Shown: piece by piece, positions 12,420-23,681 of the stretch
Numbering within the stretch: position 1 is the stretch's first letter
How the letters are laid out: the number at the start of each line of letters is the position of its first letter
Assembly: GCA_964030475.1 (NCBI GenBank)
Contig: CAXIPT010000021.1
Location: forward strand, 177,256-241,255
Direction of reading: 5' to 3'
Source of the DNA: Tethya wilhelma
Taxonomy: Eukaryota > Porifera > Demospongiae > Tethyida > Tethyidae
Length of the DNA: 64,000 nt
The notes under the pieces: generated by a model
The model's database searches: none
Told to the model about the DNA's origin: nothing
What the model saw: only the letters and a program-made list of their open reading frames with translations
Made by a program: the position numbers and the translations under genes

Positions 12420-12505
12420 CTCATGAAATCAACTCCCGTGAGATCAACTCTCATGAAATCAATTTTTGATTGGGAAATCAAGTTCTCACGAGATCAACTC
12501 CAGTT
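12420..12505 (+). repeat. Short array of GAGATCAACTC-type units
   Basis: Four to five imperfect units of about 14-17 bp (for example CGTGAGATCAACTCTCATGA). The same unit occurs in the MULE tail copies at 3330-3425 and 13080-13175, so this is probably another fragment of that element. Confidence 0.55.
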
Positions 12506-12679
12506 TTTTTGTTGTTGTTGACACTTGTACATTAATAATGCATCAGTAATAACATGCACCAAAAAATATGATTAGCCACTAAGACAAAAATTACTATAGC
12601 TAGATATATAGCTGTATGGCAGACAACAGAACAAGACCTATACAGCCCAAATAATGATTATGTTTCATGTTTTTCAACC

Positions 12680-13010
12680 CCTTTTGTGTTCTGCTGTCAG
12701 CTTGGTTGGCAGTGCAGCAGGCCTTGGAGGCCCTGCTTCACTACTTTCAGTTCCAGCCCCAGCAGTGGAACTATTACGATTTCTCAGGCCCTCTCACTAA
12801 CAACCATGTCGAAGGGTGGCACTTTCAGCTTAAGAAAGTTGTGGGAAAACCACATCCTAACATTTTGAACTCATTGAAGTCATGATGAAGAGGCCATCAC
12901 AAAAATGAAGATGCACCAGATAGAAACAGGAGCAACACAGGTGCCAAGGAGGAGGAAAGTGAAGGACAGGGAGAAAAAGCTTATGCCTCATGCAGTACCT
13001 GGAAGCAATT
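12680..13010 (+). pseudogene. MULE-type transposase, C-terminal remnant
   Basis: The reading frame contains SGPLTNNHVEGWHFQLKKVV followed by GKPHPNI, the pattern seen near the C-terminus of animal MULE (FLYWCH-associated) transposases. After LNSLKS a frame change is needed: the continuing frame gives an ITKMKMHQIETGATQ segment and an RRRKVKDREKK tail. The catalytic region and the FLYWCH or SWIM part are absent. It runs into the 3' noncoding tail at 12921-13441. Confidence 0.65.
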
Positions 13011-13441
13011 AAGTGCCTTGCGTATTACTATAAATTTTATTATCAGTCTTGGACAACAAACTTGCCATCCAAAAAATAGGAGTTGATCTTGCGGGAATTG
13101 ATCTTGTGAGAAGTTGATCTCGGGGGAATTGATTCTACGAGAGTTGATTTTGCAGGTTTTGATCTCGTGACAAGACACCGATATTTGTACCACCACCTTT
13201 GTGAGGGGTGGTCACCACTATACATGTATGGATCAAAGTTTGATCTGTCAAATTTTTAGGCCGTGACCCATTTTGAAAGTTCCGATCTTTGATCAAACAA
13301 TTAATTATCTAACAGGTTTTGAAGATTGACCAGATTGTCCTGTATATTGCTTGAAATTTATTTGGTCTAAAGTTTGACAGATAGCAAGAAATCCATGAAA
13401 ATCACCAAGTTTATTATCTTCCAAAATTTATAGCTACGTAA
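12921..13441 (+). repeat. MULE 3' tail, inverted partner of 3083-3587
   Basis: This is a near-identical inverted copy of 3083-3587, including the GATC-rich array around 13080-13175 and the block TTGCTTGAAATTTATTTGGT. It marks the 3' end of the MULE family in this genome. The right limit touches half of another MITE. Confidence 0.65.
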
Positions 13442-13548
13442 GGAAGAATTCTGCACACACTCAACAGCCATTCCATCTTGTTTGCGTTCTTTTTACGATT
13501 TAGCCATTCCTGTGTCTCATTACATTTCCAATGTTTTTTGTACTTGTA
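13441..13548 (+). repeat. Right half of an ACAAGTA-ended MITE
   Basis: The segment from AGGAAGAATTCTGCACACAC to TTTTTTGTACTTGT matches the right arm of the complete inverted-repeat element at 59465-59740. The left arm is missing. Confidence 0.65.
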
Positions 13549-13600
13549 TTATAATGTGTTAGTAGTATTTGAACTGTGATTTCATTTGGCTTGCACAGTG

Positions 13601-14170
13601 TCCTATCTTCTCTCCCCAATATCTGCAAGTTTGACCACCCATTGCATGGAGATTGGCTGATCTACTCAACAAGACAAGATGCATCCAAAGTAAGGCCACA
13701 CTATCATACTTGCAGACATTATTAATGTTTTTCTCTTTACTCGATGGCATAATGTAGGTCAAGAGCACCTTCATCGACCAAAGTGGAGAGCCAGTCTCTT
13801 TCATGAGTATACTACAAGTGAGAGTGCTTCATGTCATGTCACACAATTAATGGTCTTGATGTTTTTGTTAGTCTTGTACCGGAGGCCCTATGGCAAGAAG
13901 ATCGCTGCATGATGTTGACCGGCCACTGCTTATCACTGAGTATCAGCACTGCTTGTGTTGTATGACAGCGGACCCGCAAATTATGCAAGATCAAATTTCT
14001 AAGATTATGAAGGTCAGTTTGAATCATCAATTCTCTGTAGCATGGTTTACCTCATCAGTTATTGTGATATTACCCCTGTAATTTCTGGCCACACACACAA
14101 GGATCCAGCATCTCTTCTACATAAATTGAGTGCTTCATACTTCAATTCACAATGGCTGAGCGAAACTGAG
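13601..14170 (+). CDS. Unrecognised multi-exon gene candidate
   Basis: Open segments bounded by plausible splice sites lie in order: about 13601-13689 (acceptor TTGCACAG, donor GTAAGG; contains FDHPLHGDWLIYSTRQDASK), 13758-13817 (acceptor ATGTAG, donor GTGAGA; STFIDQSGEPVSFMS), 13872-14012 (acceptor TTGTTAG, donor GTCAGT; LLITEYQHCLCCMTADP) and about 14046-14170 (donor GTAAGT; HTHKDPASLLHKLSASYF). The first three join in frame. The fourth is open but its acceptor phase does not fit simply. No start or stop is evident and I do not recognise the protein. It may be an internal part of a host or TE gene, or a chance arrangement. Confidence 0.3.
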
Positions 14171-14610
14171 GTAAGTCGATACCACTGGTATGATTAATAA
14201 TGATGTAATGTTTCGTGTTCAATAAATAGTGTGTGTAATTGTGATTGACATTATGTTCAATAAATGGTGTGGGTAGAAATGCTTTTGAGGTTGTTTCTAA
14301 TAAATGCCCACCACCTCAGGTTCTGCATATTGTAGGCATACCTTTGAGCTATATAAGACCAAGGATAGGGGCCCACCATTCGTCAACTGGTGGTGATTGT
14401 CTTCCCAACCAGCATCTATAGATGACCATCAAGACAACCAAAAGTAGGTTACCTTCTATCTCTCTGTGTGTGTGCCAAGATTCATCTCCCTATTATTTCG
14501 TTTTTCAGGCAATTACTACTTATAGAGTATAGACTGAGTACCTCTGGGCAGTTCTGTTCTTATAATGATGCATACCCATCGCATTGTAGCTATGATAGAT
14601 GTAACAATAA

Positions 14611-15280
14611 TACCAATACTGCTTGGTTCCTCGTAGCATGGTGGAGAGGTTGGCTTCGAGTTGTTCATCACTACTCCTAGCCTGCTGAAAGAGTGAAGTG
14701 ACACTCAGCCTCTCCATGCGAGTGGACTTCAAGAGGTTGTACACCCCTGCTGACACTTCACGCATCTCCTTCTGTCACAACATGAGATGCACACATACTG
14801 TGGATTCTTCCTGAAGCGGTCATCCTTGTTGAGTAGCTTAGACTTGACGTACTCATTGAACCCTATCTTGGACTGCCGGGGGTGGTATTCCCCAAACTCA
14901 CCGGTGGGAAACAGATCTGGGAAGCACATGACATCCAGGTGCTGCTTTTTATTGCTAATTGGATCTTCTTTAACCTTCTTAGCTACAAACTGATCAATGT
15001 CTGAATGGACGGGAATCTTACTCTCCATGTTTCTAATGGTGTAAGACTGAAAAGAAGCTATGTCCTCCTGGGTAGCCTTCTTCAGCACCTTGCTATTGGC
15101 ACGATTCACTACCTCTATGACTTTTTTTGCAGCTTTGTCTACAGAGGAATCTTCTACATCTTTGTAGAGCCAGTTGATTTCTCTAAGCTTTTCTACAGCT
15201 TTTTTTATGGCATCAACATTGATCATGTTTCGCCATACAACCCCACCTTTTGTTGGTCTACCATTGACAATCACGTACAA
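14611..15280 (-). pseudogene. Helitron_like_N section, truncated (copy 1)
   Basis: Minus-strand frame beginning YVIVNGRPTKGGVVWRNMIN and containing CFPDLFPTGEFGEYHPRQSK, the conserved Helitron segment upstream of the rolling-circle Rep domain. Near KNPQYV the frame breaks and continues in another frame (MREVSAGVYNLLKSTRMERL) as far as RGTKQYW, where the copy is cut. A TAA (15299-15301) separates it in frame from the upstream DUF6570 section. Confidence 0.75.
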
Positions 15281-15301
15281 CTCTGGATCAGGTAAATCTG
15301 A

Positions 15302-16840
15302 TTAATTCACCTGATCAAGGGTGTCCATTGTTCTGTTCAATGGTAGAGGAAGAAAGAACATTGTACCCTTGCAGGCTTTCAGGGAATTGTACGTGGGTAC
15401 TTTTCCCGTGTATGTGCCCAGTCTTACCACTGTCTGGTAGCACTTGGCACGTTGAATGAGTTGCATACTCAATACGTCTAGTTTTGACAGTTCTGGAGGA
15501 ACAGGCAAAACACTCAACCCATTGAGGACGCAACGTGGCGGCAACCGATCTTTTCTGATCATTGGTTTACAATAGGTACACATGTAGAGTACCTCGTTGG
15601 TGGCATTTGGGTTGTTCTCTGTGATGTAGGCTTTCAGTGAAGGCCACACCACAGTACCTAGGTTGTCACTAAGCTTCACTCTAGATACTGATTTTCTCTG
15701 GTGGAGTCGTTCGCATGAACAACAAACATGCTCAGCATGGTCATCAAGCTCTTTCTCGTAGTCAGCTATGAGTTGAGCATGATTAAGCAGTAGGCTAGTT
15801 TCTAGACCTTCCATGCTTGGGTCGTCTTCTTCGTCTGAAGACATTTCATAGACTTCATCGACCTTGCTACTGAAAAGTTCTTCAAAGTCATCCTCGATTC
15901 TAGACACACACAACAGGTATTCTAGATCTCCTTGGGTGAGTGCTTCCTCAAACCTTTGAAGCTCTTTAAAACAGCGAAGGCAATTGTACAAATTGTACAG
16001 GAAAGTAACCAGTCTTGGAAAATGTGTAGACACATGACGCAAGATTCTGAGCTTACTCTGACAATTTGTATCATTTGAACACAACAGTGGATGTCCACTA
16101 ATTGTGTCGAAACACAGCCGGTCATTCTCTTCATCATAGTGAGAGAATTGTTCTTGATGGGGGTTTGGACAGCCATCATCACACGTGTACAGATCTTTTT
16201 TCAGTTGATCAATTGGTTTGTCAAACGACTGTCTGAGTGAAACAATTGATTCAACTTCACTATCAGTTATGGCCTTGCACTCTTCGGTGCATGGCCATAT
16301 CTCTCTGGTTTGTTTTTTATTTTGAGCATCATCATCTGATGACTTTTTGTCATTATCACTCTTGTTTTTGTTTTTTTGCACAACAGTGATCTCAGCTACA
16401 ACACACTGGCCTTTTGAATTTACAGGCAGAGCTTGTTTACGCTTAACCTGTTGGTAAGCTGAGTCATAAAAGTATGGCTCAGTGATAGCCGTGTGGCAAC
16501 GATTACCAAAATCTTCTAACTTCTCTATTTTCATTGATTTGATAGACTTGGTGGACTTACGTAAGAGACTTGTATAGTCTCTACGGTAATCTAGCAGCAT
16601 GCTGAACAATTTCTTTGCTGCTACACCACAAACAGCCCTAGCTGAAACTTTTGAAACATTTGAAACTTTTTTATAAGCTTTCATCAATTTATCTCTGATT
16701 TGCTTGTTCCGATACATAAGCTCAGCCAGGTTTTTCCTGTACCTTTCACATTCTTCACGTTTAGGCTCAAAAAGGGCATATTTGTCTCGTTTTTGTGCAC
16801 AAATAGCTTTCCTGTTCTTAATGTGGTAGGCTTTCATCAC
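15302..16840 (-). pseudogene. Helitron DUF6570-type section (copy 1)
   Basis: A 512-codon frame, the best preserved of the three copies. It begins with a basic helical region (KNRKAICAQKRDKYALFEP), has Cys-rich motifs (EHVCCSCERLHQ, YMCTYCKPMI), an acidic stretch EMSSDEEDDPSMEG, and ends with the DUF6570 pattern PPRCVLNGLSVLPVPPELSK followed by ACKGTMFFLPLPL. In animal Helitrons this domain precedes the Helitron_like_N and Rep regions. Copies 2 and 3 have a TAA where this copy keeps a CAA (Gln) in the LSMQLIQRAK segment, so this copy is closer to the intact ancestor. It is bounded downstream by a TAA shared by all three copies. Confidence 0.8.
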
Positions 16841-17601
16841 AAGTTTCCTAGCAGCTGATTGTTTAGAATAATTTTTCTTAGAAGCTGCTTTCTTGATAAT
16901 TGGATTTTTGCTGTAATTAATCCTAGATGCAATTTTCTTCCCCTCAGAGTTTTTAGCATATGCTTCTCTAGAATAGGCTTTCTGCTGTGCAGAGTTTTGT
17001 GCATATTTTTTTCTAGAGATAGCTTTCTTGGGCTCTGGATTTTGAGCATATCTCGTTTTGGAGATAGCTTTCTTGGGCTCTGGATTTTGAGCATATCTCG
17101 TTTTGGAGATAGCTTTCTTGGGCTCTGGATTTTGAGCATATCTCGTTTTGGAGATAGCTTTCTTGGGCTCTGGATTTTGAGCATATCTTGTTTTGGAGAT
17201 AGCTTTCTTGGGCTCTGGATTTTGAGCATATCTCGTTTTAGAGATAGCTTTCTTGGGCTCTGGATTATTAGCATATCTCGCTTTAGAGATAGCTTTCTTG
17301 GGCTCAGGGTTTCGGCATATCTCTTTTTAGAGATTGCTTTCTGGCGCTCAGGGTTTTCAGCATATCTCTTTTTAGATATTGTTTTCTGGCGCTCAGGATT
17401 TTCAGCATATCTTTTATTTGAGATTGCTTTCTTGCACTCAGCCTCATATGCATATGTTTTTTTAGAGTACTCACACATAGCAACTTTTTTTTTGTCACTG
17501 TTTCTCAAATAATGCTTTTTTACAGTCTCTCTCTCTGTTTTAAGATTAGCCAGGTACTTTTTTTTACGCATGGCCCTTTTCTTTTCAAGTACAGTAGGCA
17601 T
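16837..17601 (-). pseudogene. Helitron N-terminal section with 45-bp coding repeats (copy 1)
   Basis: Start MPTVLEKKRAMRKKKYLANL at 17601, shared with copy 2 at 31186. The protein is Lys/Arg-rich and then enters a tandem array of 15-residue units of the type KKRYAENPERQKAIS, seen in several sponge and cnidarian TE proteins. A one-base loss near 17312 shifts the array into another frame (SPRKLSLKRDML), and that shifted frame runs to a stop at 16837. The original frame resumes in the 15302-16840 section. The ORF as it stands is therefore a frameshifted pseudogene. Confidence 0.75.
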
Positions 17602-18843
17602 ATTTACAGATGCTATATCACCAGTATTCTGCCTACTCTAAGCGGTTGTAATGACAATAAATCAATTATGCACCCAAAAATTATTGACTTAGCTGCTATT
17701 TGGGGGTGGTATAGTGGAACACAGCACTGTAGATCACTGTGAGTGTATTACAACAAAGTTGTGAGATCCTATTTTAAAAAGCAAAACATTATGACTATCA
17801 GCAAATAATCTGTCTTGTGTCATGGTACCTGTATATTGTTGACTTAATAATGTTGCAGACGGTGTAGCTGCTGAAGAAGGCAAATTGTACTAACATAGAT
17901 AGTAGAGCCTATATGGTAGTATGTTCTTGTCCAGTCAGTGTTATTAAAATAGTTGTATACTTGGAGTTGATGCAATAATGAAGGCTGGAAGGTCTCTACA
18001 GGAGTGAAAATTAATAACTAAATACAAAGTAAACAAACTACTACTTTACTTATCAAACTTACTTTAGTTTTGATGAAAAACCGGATTGAATCAGTGGTGA
18101 CTATATTTAGTGTTGTTGTATTTTCTCCTTATTTGCTTTGTGTTGAAGTCAGAAACAAAAACAAAACTTTCTTTCTTGCTCAGTTACGTTTTAGCAGAGT
18201 TGTTTCCTGAAACAAGTGAGACTTGAAAAGTAACTTCACGAGTGCAGTAGCAAGTTGCCAAGTTAAATTCACGGTGCTATGGAAATGGTCGCTAAGCAGC
18301 AAAGTAGAGCTGGGCGCGCCGGGCGCACGCGCCCGCCCGGGCTGGCTAGCTACGTGCTACGTGAATTTCACGTGCATGGTATGGGTAATGAATAATACAT
18401 GATGAGTACAGTAATAATGGCTACCATACTGAGAAGACGCTTTTCCTCTTGTATCTACTGACTCAATGAGAGACGAGAAAAACAGATTGCAAAAGCGACT
18501 GAAGACAAAGAAACCAAGTTTGTTCATTCAAGAATCAGCTTCTAAAAGTGAATATTCCCTGAGAAAAGTCGAGCCAAGATAGAAAAAGAAGAAGAAGAAG
18601 AAGAAGAATAAGAAGAAGATGGAGAAAATTGGAGGTTTGGCATGTTTGTGTTTGTTACTTTAGCGATGGTTTTAGGCCATGTTTTTGGGCTCATTAGAAA
18701 GAGAAAGAGCTAAATAGTAGCTTAAGAAGCCTTTTAGTGCTAAGCGCTCAGTTTTTGCTGAGTTATTCGCGTGAATATTTGTATTGCGCTAATGGGCCAT
18801 CCGTGCCATTCCTGTGTACCCAGTACTACCGTACTGGGAATAA

Positions 18844-20001
18844 TAAATAATAATAAATCTTGCTTCTCTTTTTTTGCACAAAATGACAAGCATTCTAAAA
18901 ATGATGAATATTAACAAAAAAAATCTGCATGTATGTACCACAAGGTACTTTTAATGGCTCTAGAAGCCCAAATGGTAGAAGCACAACAGAATGAGAAAGA
19001 ACAGCCTTTGCCAGCATTGATCATTTGTGCCTACACAAATGCAGGCACCTATGGAGCACCACGCCACCTATAACTTCAAATCTTTGAATTGAGTCACTGG
19101 ATAGAGGATTAGCTGTCCGTCTTGGAACTCATACCAGGCTTGATACAGTTTTCTTTGTCACTTCTGTAAAATACCCATAAGTGTGTTGCTAGAATAGAAA
19201 CAAGTGAGAGAGCAAAATATGAGCACACTTGACAATCATATGCGCATAATGAATTTGTAAACCATGCAAAAGGTACTGTTAGTTCATACTGTTAGAAAAT
19301 GTTTGACATTTTGTGAATACAAGAGTTGATAGAGACCCAAAAGTTACCTCTATGAAGGCTTAAAGGCCAAACAAACAGTTTTCAAAGGAGTAAATGTTGG
19401 ATTGCATCAAGTGCGCCTTACAGTATCATAATTAACCAATTAGGCATGAAATTCACCCCCTCGTAGAACACATAGAAAAAAGAGAAGCTGACAAAGGTAG
19501 ACCTTACTTTATATTCCAGTCCAAGTACAAGTGGTAAAACAGTCCAGGCTCTCTGGGAAAATTTCTGCTTTAGAATCACATTCTTTTAAAGTCAGGGGGT
19601 CAGAAGAAAGTTGGTTCACTCCTTGAACTGTATCTCAGGTCCAGTAGGTGCTATGAAGCTCAAACAAGAACAAAAAGCTTCAGCAAAGCCTAGCGTTTTC
19701 AGCCATGTTTACTGCTGGCACATGTTTTTAACAGTATTCATAGGGCGCACGTGTAAAGGGGAGCTAGCTGTTGCTATGGGCCAACAGGATGCGTTGCTAC
19801 GTGCTGATCAATTTTTCTCGTGCGTGCGCATCGTGAACTAAATTAGACTACACGCATATTGAATGAAACGCCCGTGTGTGGTTGATTCATTGCAGCTATA
19901 GCTAAACCAATATCTAGTGGTTAAAATATTATACACCATGGAAAAGAGCCTCTGAGTACAAGAACAAAGAGAACAGGTAGTGTGGAGACTCAGCCTTAGC
20001 C
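18844..20001. other. No gene recognised
   Basis: Contains a short plus-strand frame at 19611-19841 with no recognised pattern. No TIR, target duplication or shared repeat was seen. Confidence 0.35.
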
Positions 20002-20337
20002 ATGACGAAGATGGTAATAGTCTCAGATCATAGTGTCTCTGAAGATGAGTCAACTTCAAGTTTGCATGCTTTGAGTGTTACTACAACTAGTAGTAGTAGC
20101 ACTGATACTATGGACACTACTAGAAAATCAACCGGACAAGCTTGTAAGAAAGGCAGAAGCCACTAGTTGGAGCGTCAAGTAATGTTTTGTAAATTATGTC
20201 GCAAGCATGGTCAATGCTCTTATAGGCATAAGATTTGTGAAACTCCATGTACAAGAATCAGGTTGCAGAGTATATCACATGAAAACAGTATTGCTCACGC
20301 TAATTCTCTCAGTCTGCAAAAATTTCCCAGAATATAG
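20002..20337 (+). pseudogene. hAT-associated zinc-finger N-terminus with internal stop
   Basis: The frame from ATG 20002 has a Ser/Thr-rich leader and then VMFCKLCRKHGQ, ICETPCTRIRLQSISHENS and IAHANSLSL. This CxxC...H(x5)H layout is the BED/TTF-like finger found at the N-terminus of many animal hAT transposases and their domesticated relatives. A TAG at 20164-20166 interrupts the frame just before the finger and a second stop follows at 20335. No transposase body follows, so this is an isolated dead exon. Confidence 0.5.
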
Positions 20338-20820
20338 CTTGAGTAATCAACCCTAGTGAATCCAAAAGGAAGTAGAACAGGCTTTTGCTTGTCTTTATTT
20401 TCTGGTCAATTCATGAAATGAAGTAATCTAGACTAAGATTTTGGAGCATCAGATTGCTCAGTAACCCAGCAATTAGCAGTTCATGGTCGTTTCATAACTA
20501 GACATCTAGAGATCTAGAGCTAGAAATATACTATCTAAAGATAATTGATGTCTTACAGCCTGAAACACAAGCTTACATGGATTCTGATACTTGTGTCAGT
20601 AATTGTACAAGTACAATAACAAGAAGAATCCAAGATTATAATAATACAGAGGCTGATCCAGAAGGAAGTTGCCATTAAAGTGCACTGCGTAGCACATCAT
20701 CTCAACCTAGCATCTTCTCAAGCCAGTGACACTGTTCCATTGTAAAGAAATTTAATAACATTCTGTGGCAATTAGAGAGTGTGACATCACCCATCAAGAG
20801 TAGGAGCTGTACCATCAAAC

Positions 20821-22420
20821 TCAGGTGCATTAACGGCCTGACTTGCATTTAAGGTGCTAATTAAAACTTGAAATTGAAGTATCTTTTTTTGTACACATGT
20901 AAACAACCCTAAACTTTGTACAGTGCTCCTGAGCAAGAGAGCAATATTTTTAGTTTTCATATTTTTTTGCTTAGAACTAGTTGTTATCTTGAAAAACATA
21001 CAAAAAAGGGTTAGCATGATTTAAATTACAAAAGTACTCACAATTATTAGAGTTTATGAAAACCAGTATGCTTCCATTATTTAGTACTCCACATTGTGAC
21101 ATCACAGCTGTTCCCTACTCATGAATTTATGTAATTATGTAATAACTATATGCACGCACGCGAATTGAGGCTTATGTTACCAAGGCACTGTTTTCATAGT
21201 ATATGGGAGTGTAGTTTGCTACTGTGTTGAGGTTTAGTGATGAATACTATTGAGGTTTCTACTGCAGCAACTAGAACCATACCACACCAAAGAGAGCTCA
21301 GCTGCCATCCATTTAGCACACGCATGTTTACACTCACGCGCTTAGGTACTAGCTTTGGACTTTGAACTTTTGTGGCTAGTGACATCATTCAAAGTAATCA
21401 CGTGGACTGATGACATCATAAGAATTGATGAAGTTGGAAAGAGTTGCAAAGAAGCTTGTTTCATCTGTCAATGTGAAGCTTAAAGCATAAGGTTTATAGT
21501 TGCAACTAAAATTCCATAACTTTCCACTGTGTTAGCCAAGTCTGACTTCTTAACTCAAAGGTGTGTGCAAATAATGTGCTTAACAATTTTGGTTGTATAA
21601 TTGATGTAATTTTGCTTCCTACACACTGATAGTTTCAAGATAATCAATACAATCAGAGTCAAAGTAACTACTAACAGGTATCTTTACTCTGACATAGTCT
21701 TGGCTCTTAACTAATATTAGTTAGCATTTAATGTGCCTAACAAAAATGTAAACAACCTCTGTTAAAACAGGCAGCTGAACAAACAGGAAATGTGACCACA
21801 CCCCCAAATTTTGGATATGGGCCTGAAAATTATCCTTATTAATAATTATACCATTACAGTCCATTTAGAATTAACCTTTTTCTATATATTCCCAGAAATG
21901 TCCAAAATACAAAATATTGCTCTCTTGCTCAGGAGCACTGTATACAAATTGAAACTGGTATTCTTTGCTCATCTGTAAACTTAAGTTGTCACACGACCTT
22001 AAATATTTGAATAATGGCGAAGTTAATTGGTGAAAAAATTCATCCTCCAAGGGCACATGGTTGCCATGGACATATGAGGTTGATATTGGGTATATATGTT
22101 AATTAGGTTAATAACTAATTAATTATTCATGATCCGCATGAATAATTAATTAGTTAGTAACCTAATTAACATATATCCTTAATATGAACTTCATATCTCC
22201 ATGGAAACCATGTGCCCTCGGAGGATGAATTTTTTTACTAATTAACTTTGCCATTATTCAAATATTCGAGGTCATGTGACAACTTAAGTTTACAGATGAG
22301 CAAAGAATACCAGTTTTTCAATTTGAATACAAAGTTTGGGGTTGTTTACATGTGTACAAATAAAGATATTTCAATTTCAAGTTTTAACTTAAATGCGAGG
22401 TCAGGCCTTAATGCACCTGA
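20821..22420. mobile_element. Foldback (long palindromic) element, interrupted by a TA transposon
   Basis: Arms starting TCAGGTGCATTAA (20821) and its complement (ending 22420) pair through most of the element, meeting at a short centre near 22134-22137. The central arms (about 21945-22130 and 22138-22325) are nearly perfect, including AACTTAAGTTGTCACA-like and TTAATTAGGTTA blocks. Without the inserted 1020-bp element the palindrome would be about 580 bp. No coding frame and no clear target duplication. Confidence 0.75.
20921..21940. mobile_element. TA-flanked (Tc1/mariner-like) element inside the foldback
   Basis: Perfect 30-bp TIRs begin CAGTGCTCCTGAGCAAGAGA (20921) and end with the complement (21940). 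TA lies on both sides (20919-20920 and 21941-21942). The opposite arm of the host palindrome keeps the uninterrupted sequence around TTTGTATTCAAATTG, an internal empty site. No transposase is seen in the 1020 bp, so it is probably non-autonomous. Confidence 0.85.
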
Positions 22421-22430
22421 GAAGCCGTAT

Positions 22431-23127
22431 AGACAGCCACCAACTCTACCACCATCTCTACCACCATGTCGACCTCCACCACTGCTAGCCAACGGGCCAG
22501 CAGTGGTATAGCTTCTATTCTTGATGGTGATGGTGCGTGTAATCACTGTCATGTGTAGACCAAGTTTTGTTGTCGGCAGAGGTAGTACTTAACTCTTCAA
22601 TTCCCACAAGAGATACCCTCTGTATCGAAAATTTTGAACGACATTGAATGAGCTGCGTTTGTGGAGACATAGTTAATATTTGGAGAGGAAGGTACTCTGA
22701 ACTTATGTTGGTGATGTGAGGGAAATTCCGTGTAAGTGTGTGATAGACATAAGTGCACCTAAATCCACCCCTGAATTTTACATTTTGGTTTGCATGTGTT
22801 CACATATACAGGAAGTAATATCCTTATCCTGAGGGAGTTCCCTACACTGACAATCATTTATCATTAATTTTGATGGCACGTAATTGTAATGATAAATGGA
22901 CTTGCTCATAACTTACATAATATGACTATCCTCTTGCATTTTCGCTATATTACCAAACTGGAAACAATTGTCACCATTGACGTCTATCGTTCTCATCAAA
23001 AAATGCGTGGGTGTTGGAACATTCTACTTTCTGCTTCGTTCACCACTATCATGTCATGGAACAGTAGGCATTGGGCAAGTAGTAACTTTAGCTAGTTTAC
23101 TTGAGCAAAATAGCCTAATCTCATCAT
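22431..23127. other. No gene; part shared with 34036-34125
   Basis: A block starting ACTTGCTCATAACTTACATA at about 22900 recurs immediately after the single N at 34035. Nothing else is recognised. Confidence 0.4.
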
Positions 23128-23262
23128 TTCCAGTACGGTAGTACTGGGTACACAGGAATGGCACGGATGGCCCATTAGCACAATACAAATATTCACGCGA
23201 ATAACTCTGCAAAAACTGAGCGCTTAGCACTAAAAGGCTTCTTAAGCTACTATTTAGCTCTT
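23128..23262 (-). repeat. Family A terminal fragment
   Basis: Minus-oriented terminal hairpin (CAGTACGGTAGTACTG) followed by the GGAATGGCACGGATGGCCCA and CTGAGCGCTTAGCACTAAAA blocks, then cut within TTTAGCTCTT. A second copy follows directly after a short spacer. Confidence 0.7.
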
Positions 23263-23292
23263 GCAGCGCAAGCAATGAAAAGGAAACTATTT

Positions 23293-23436
23293 CCCAGTAC
23301 GGTAGTACTGGGTACATAGGAATGGCACGGATGGCCCATTCACAATACAAATATTCACGCAAATAACTCTGCAAAAACTGAGCGCTTAGCACTAAAAGGC
23401 TTCTCAAGCTACTATTTAGCTCTTTCTCTTTCTAAC
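23293..23436 (-). repeat. Second family A terminal fragment, tandem with the first
   Basis: Same blocks and orientation as 23128-23262. The upstream spacer (GCAGCGCAAGCAATGAAAAG) is the reverse complement of the sequence just after the family A copy ending at 24711, so flanking DNA was duplicated along with the repeat. Confidence 0.7.
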
Positions 23437-23681
23437 ACAGGAGCAAAAAAAAATTTTTTTACTGTACGATTATCAAAGAAATTGTGAATAAAATCTGATA
23501 TATCTTCGCAATTTACTGGTTGCATAAAATCTGAGATTTTTGCATAAATTTCCTGCAGAGGATAGGGCGACATTTTGGGTATAGAAAGAATACATGGGAG
23601 GTCACCTCCACTACAGGTTTTTTGCAGGTTTTATACTGTCTAATAAACCAAATTCACACATACAATCCTGCAGTTAATATA

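Larger units (their letters stand above)
14611..18840 (-). mobile_element. Helitron copy 1, truncated before the Rep domain
   Basis: Coding (minus) strand order: a 5' module at 18420-18840 of family A type, ending in hairpin CCCAGTACTACCGTACTGGG, then a leader of about 0.8 kb, a repeat-rich N-terminal frame, a DUF6570-type frame and the start of Helitron_like_N. Homology to copies 2 and 3 stops abruptly at about 14611, within the GTKQYW motif, so Rep and helicase are missing. Leader homology with 30360-31186 (copy 2) shows this is part of the element and not flanking host DNA. Confidence 0.8.

Noticed and set aside
16859..17512. 217-codon plus-strand frame opposite the Helitron N-terminus
   Set aside because: It is the antisense of the 45-bp repeat array and has only a hydrophobic repeat with no independent support.
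22248..22511. Proline-rich plus-strand frame
   Set aside because: It overlaps the arm of the foldback element and then low-complexity CCACC repeats; no protein pattern.
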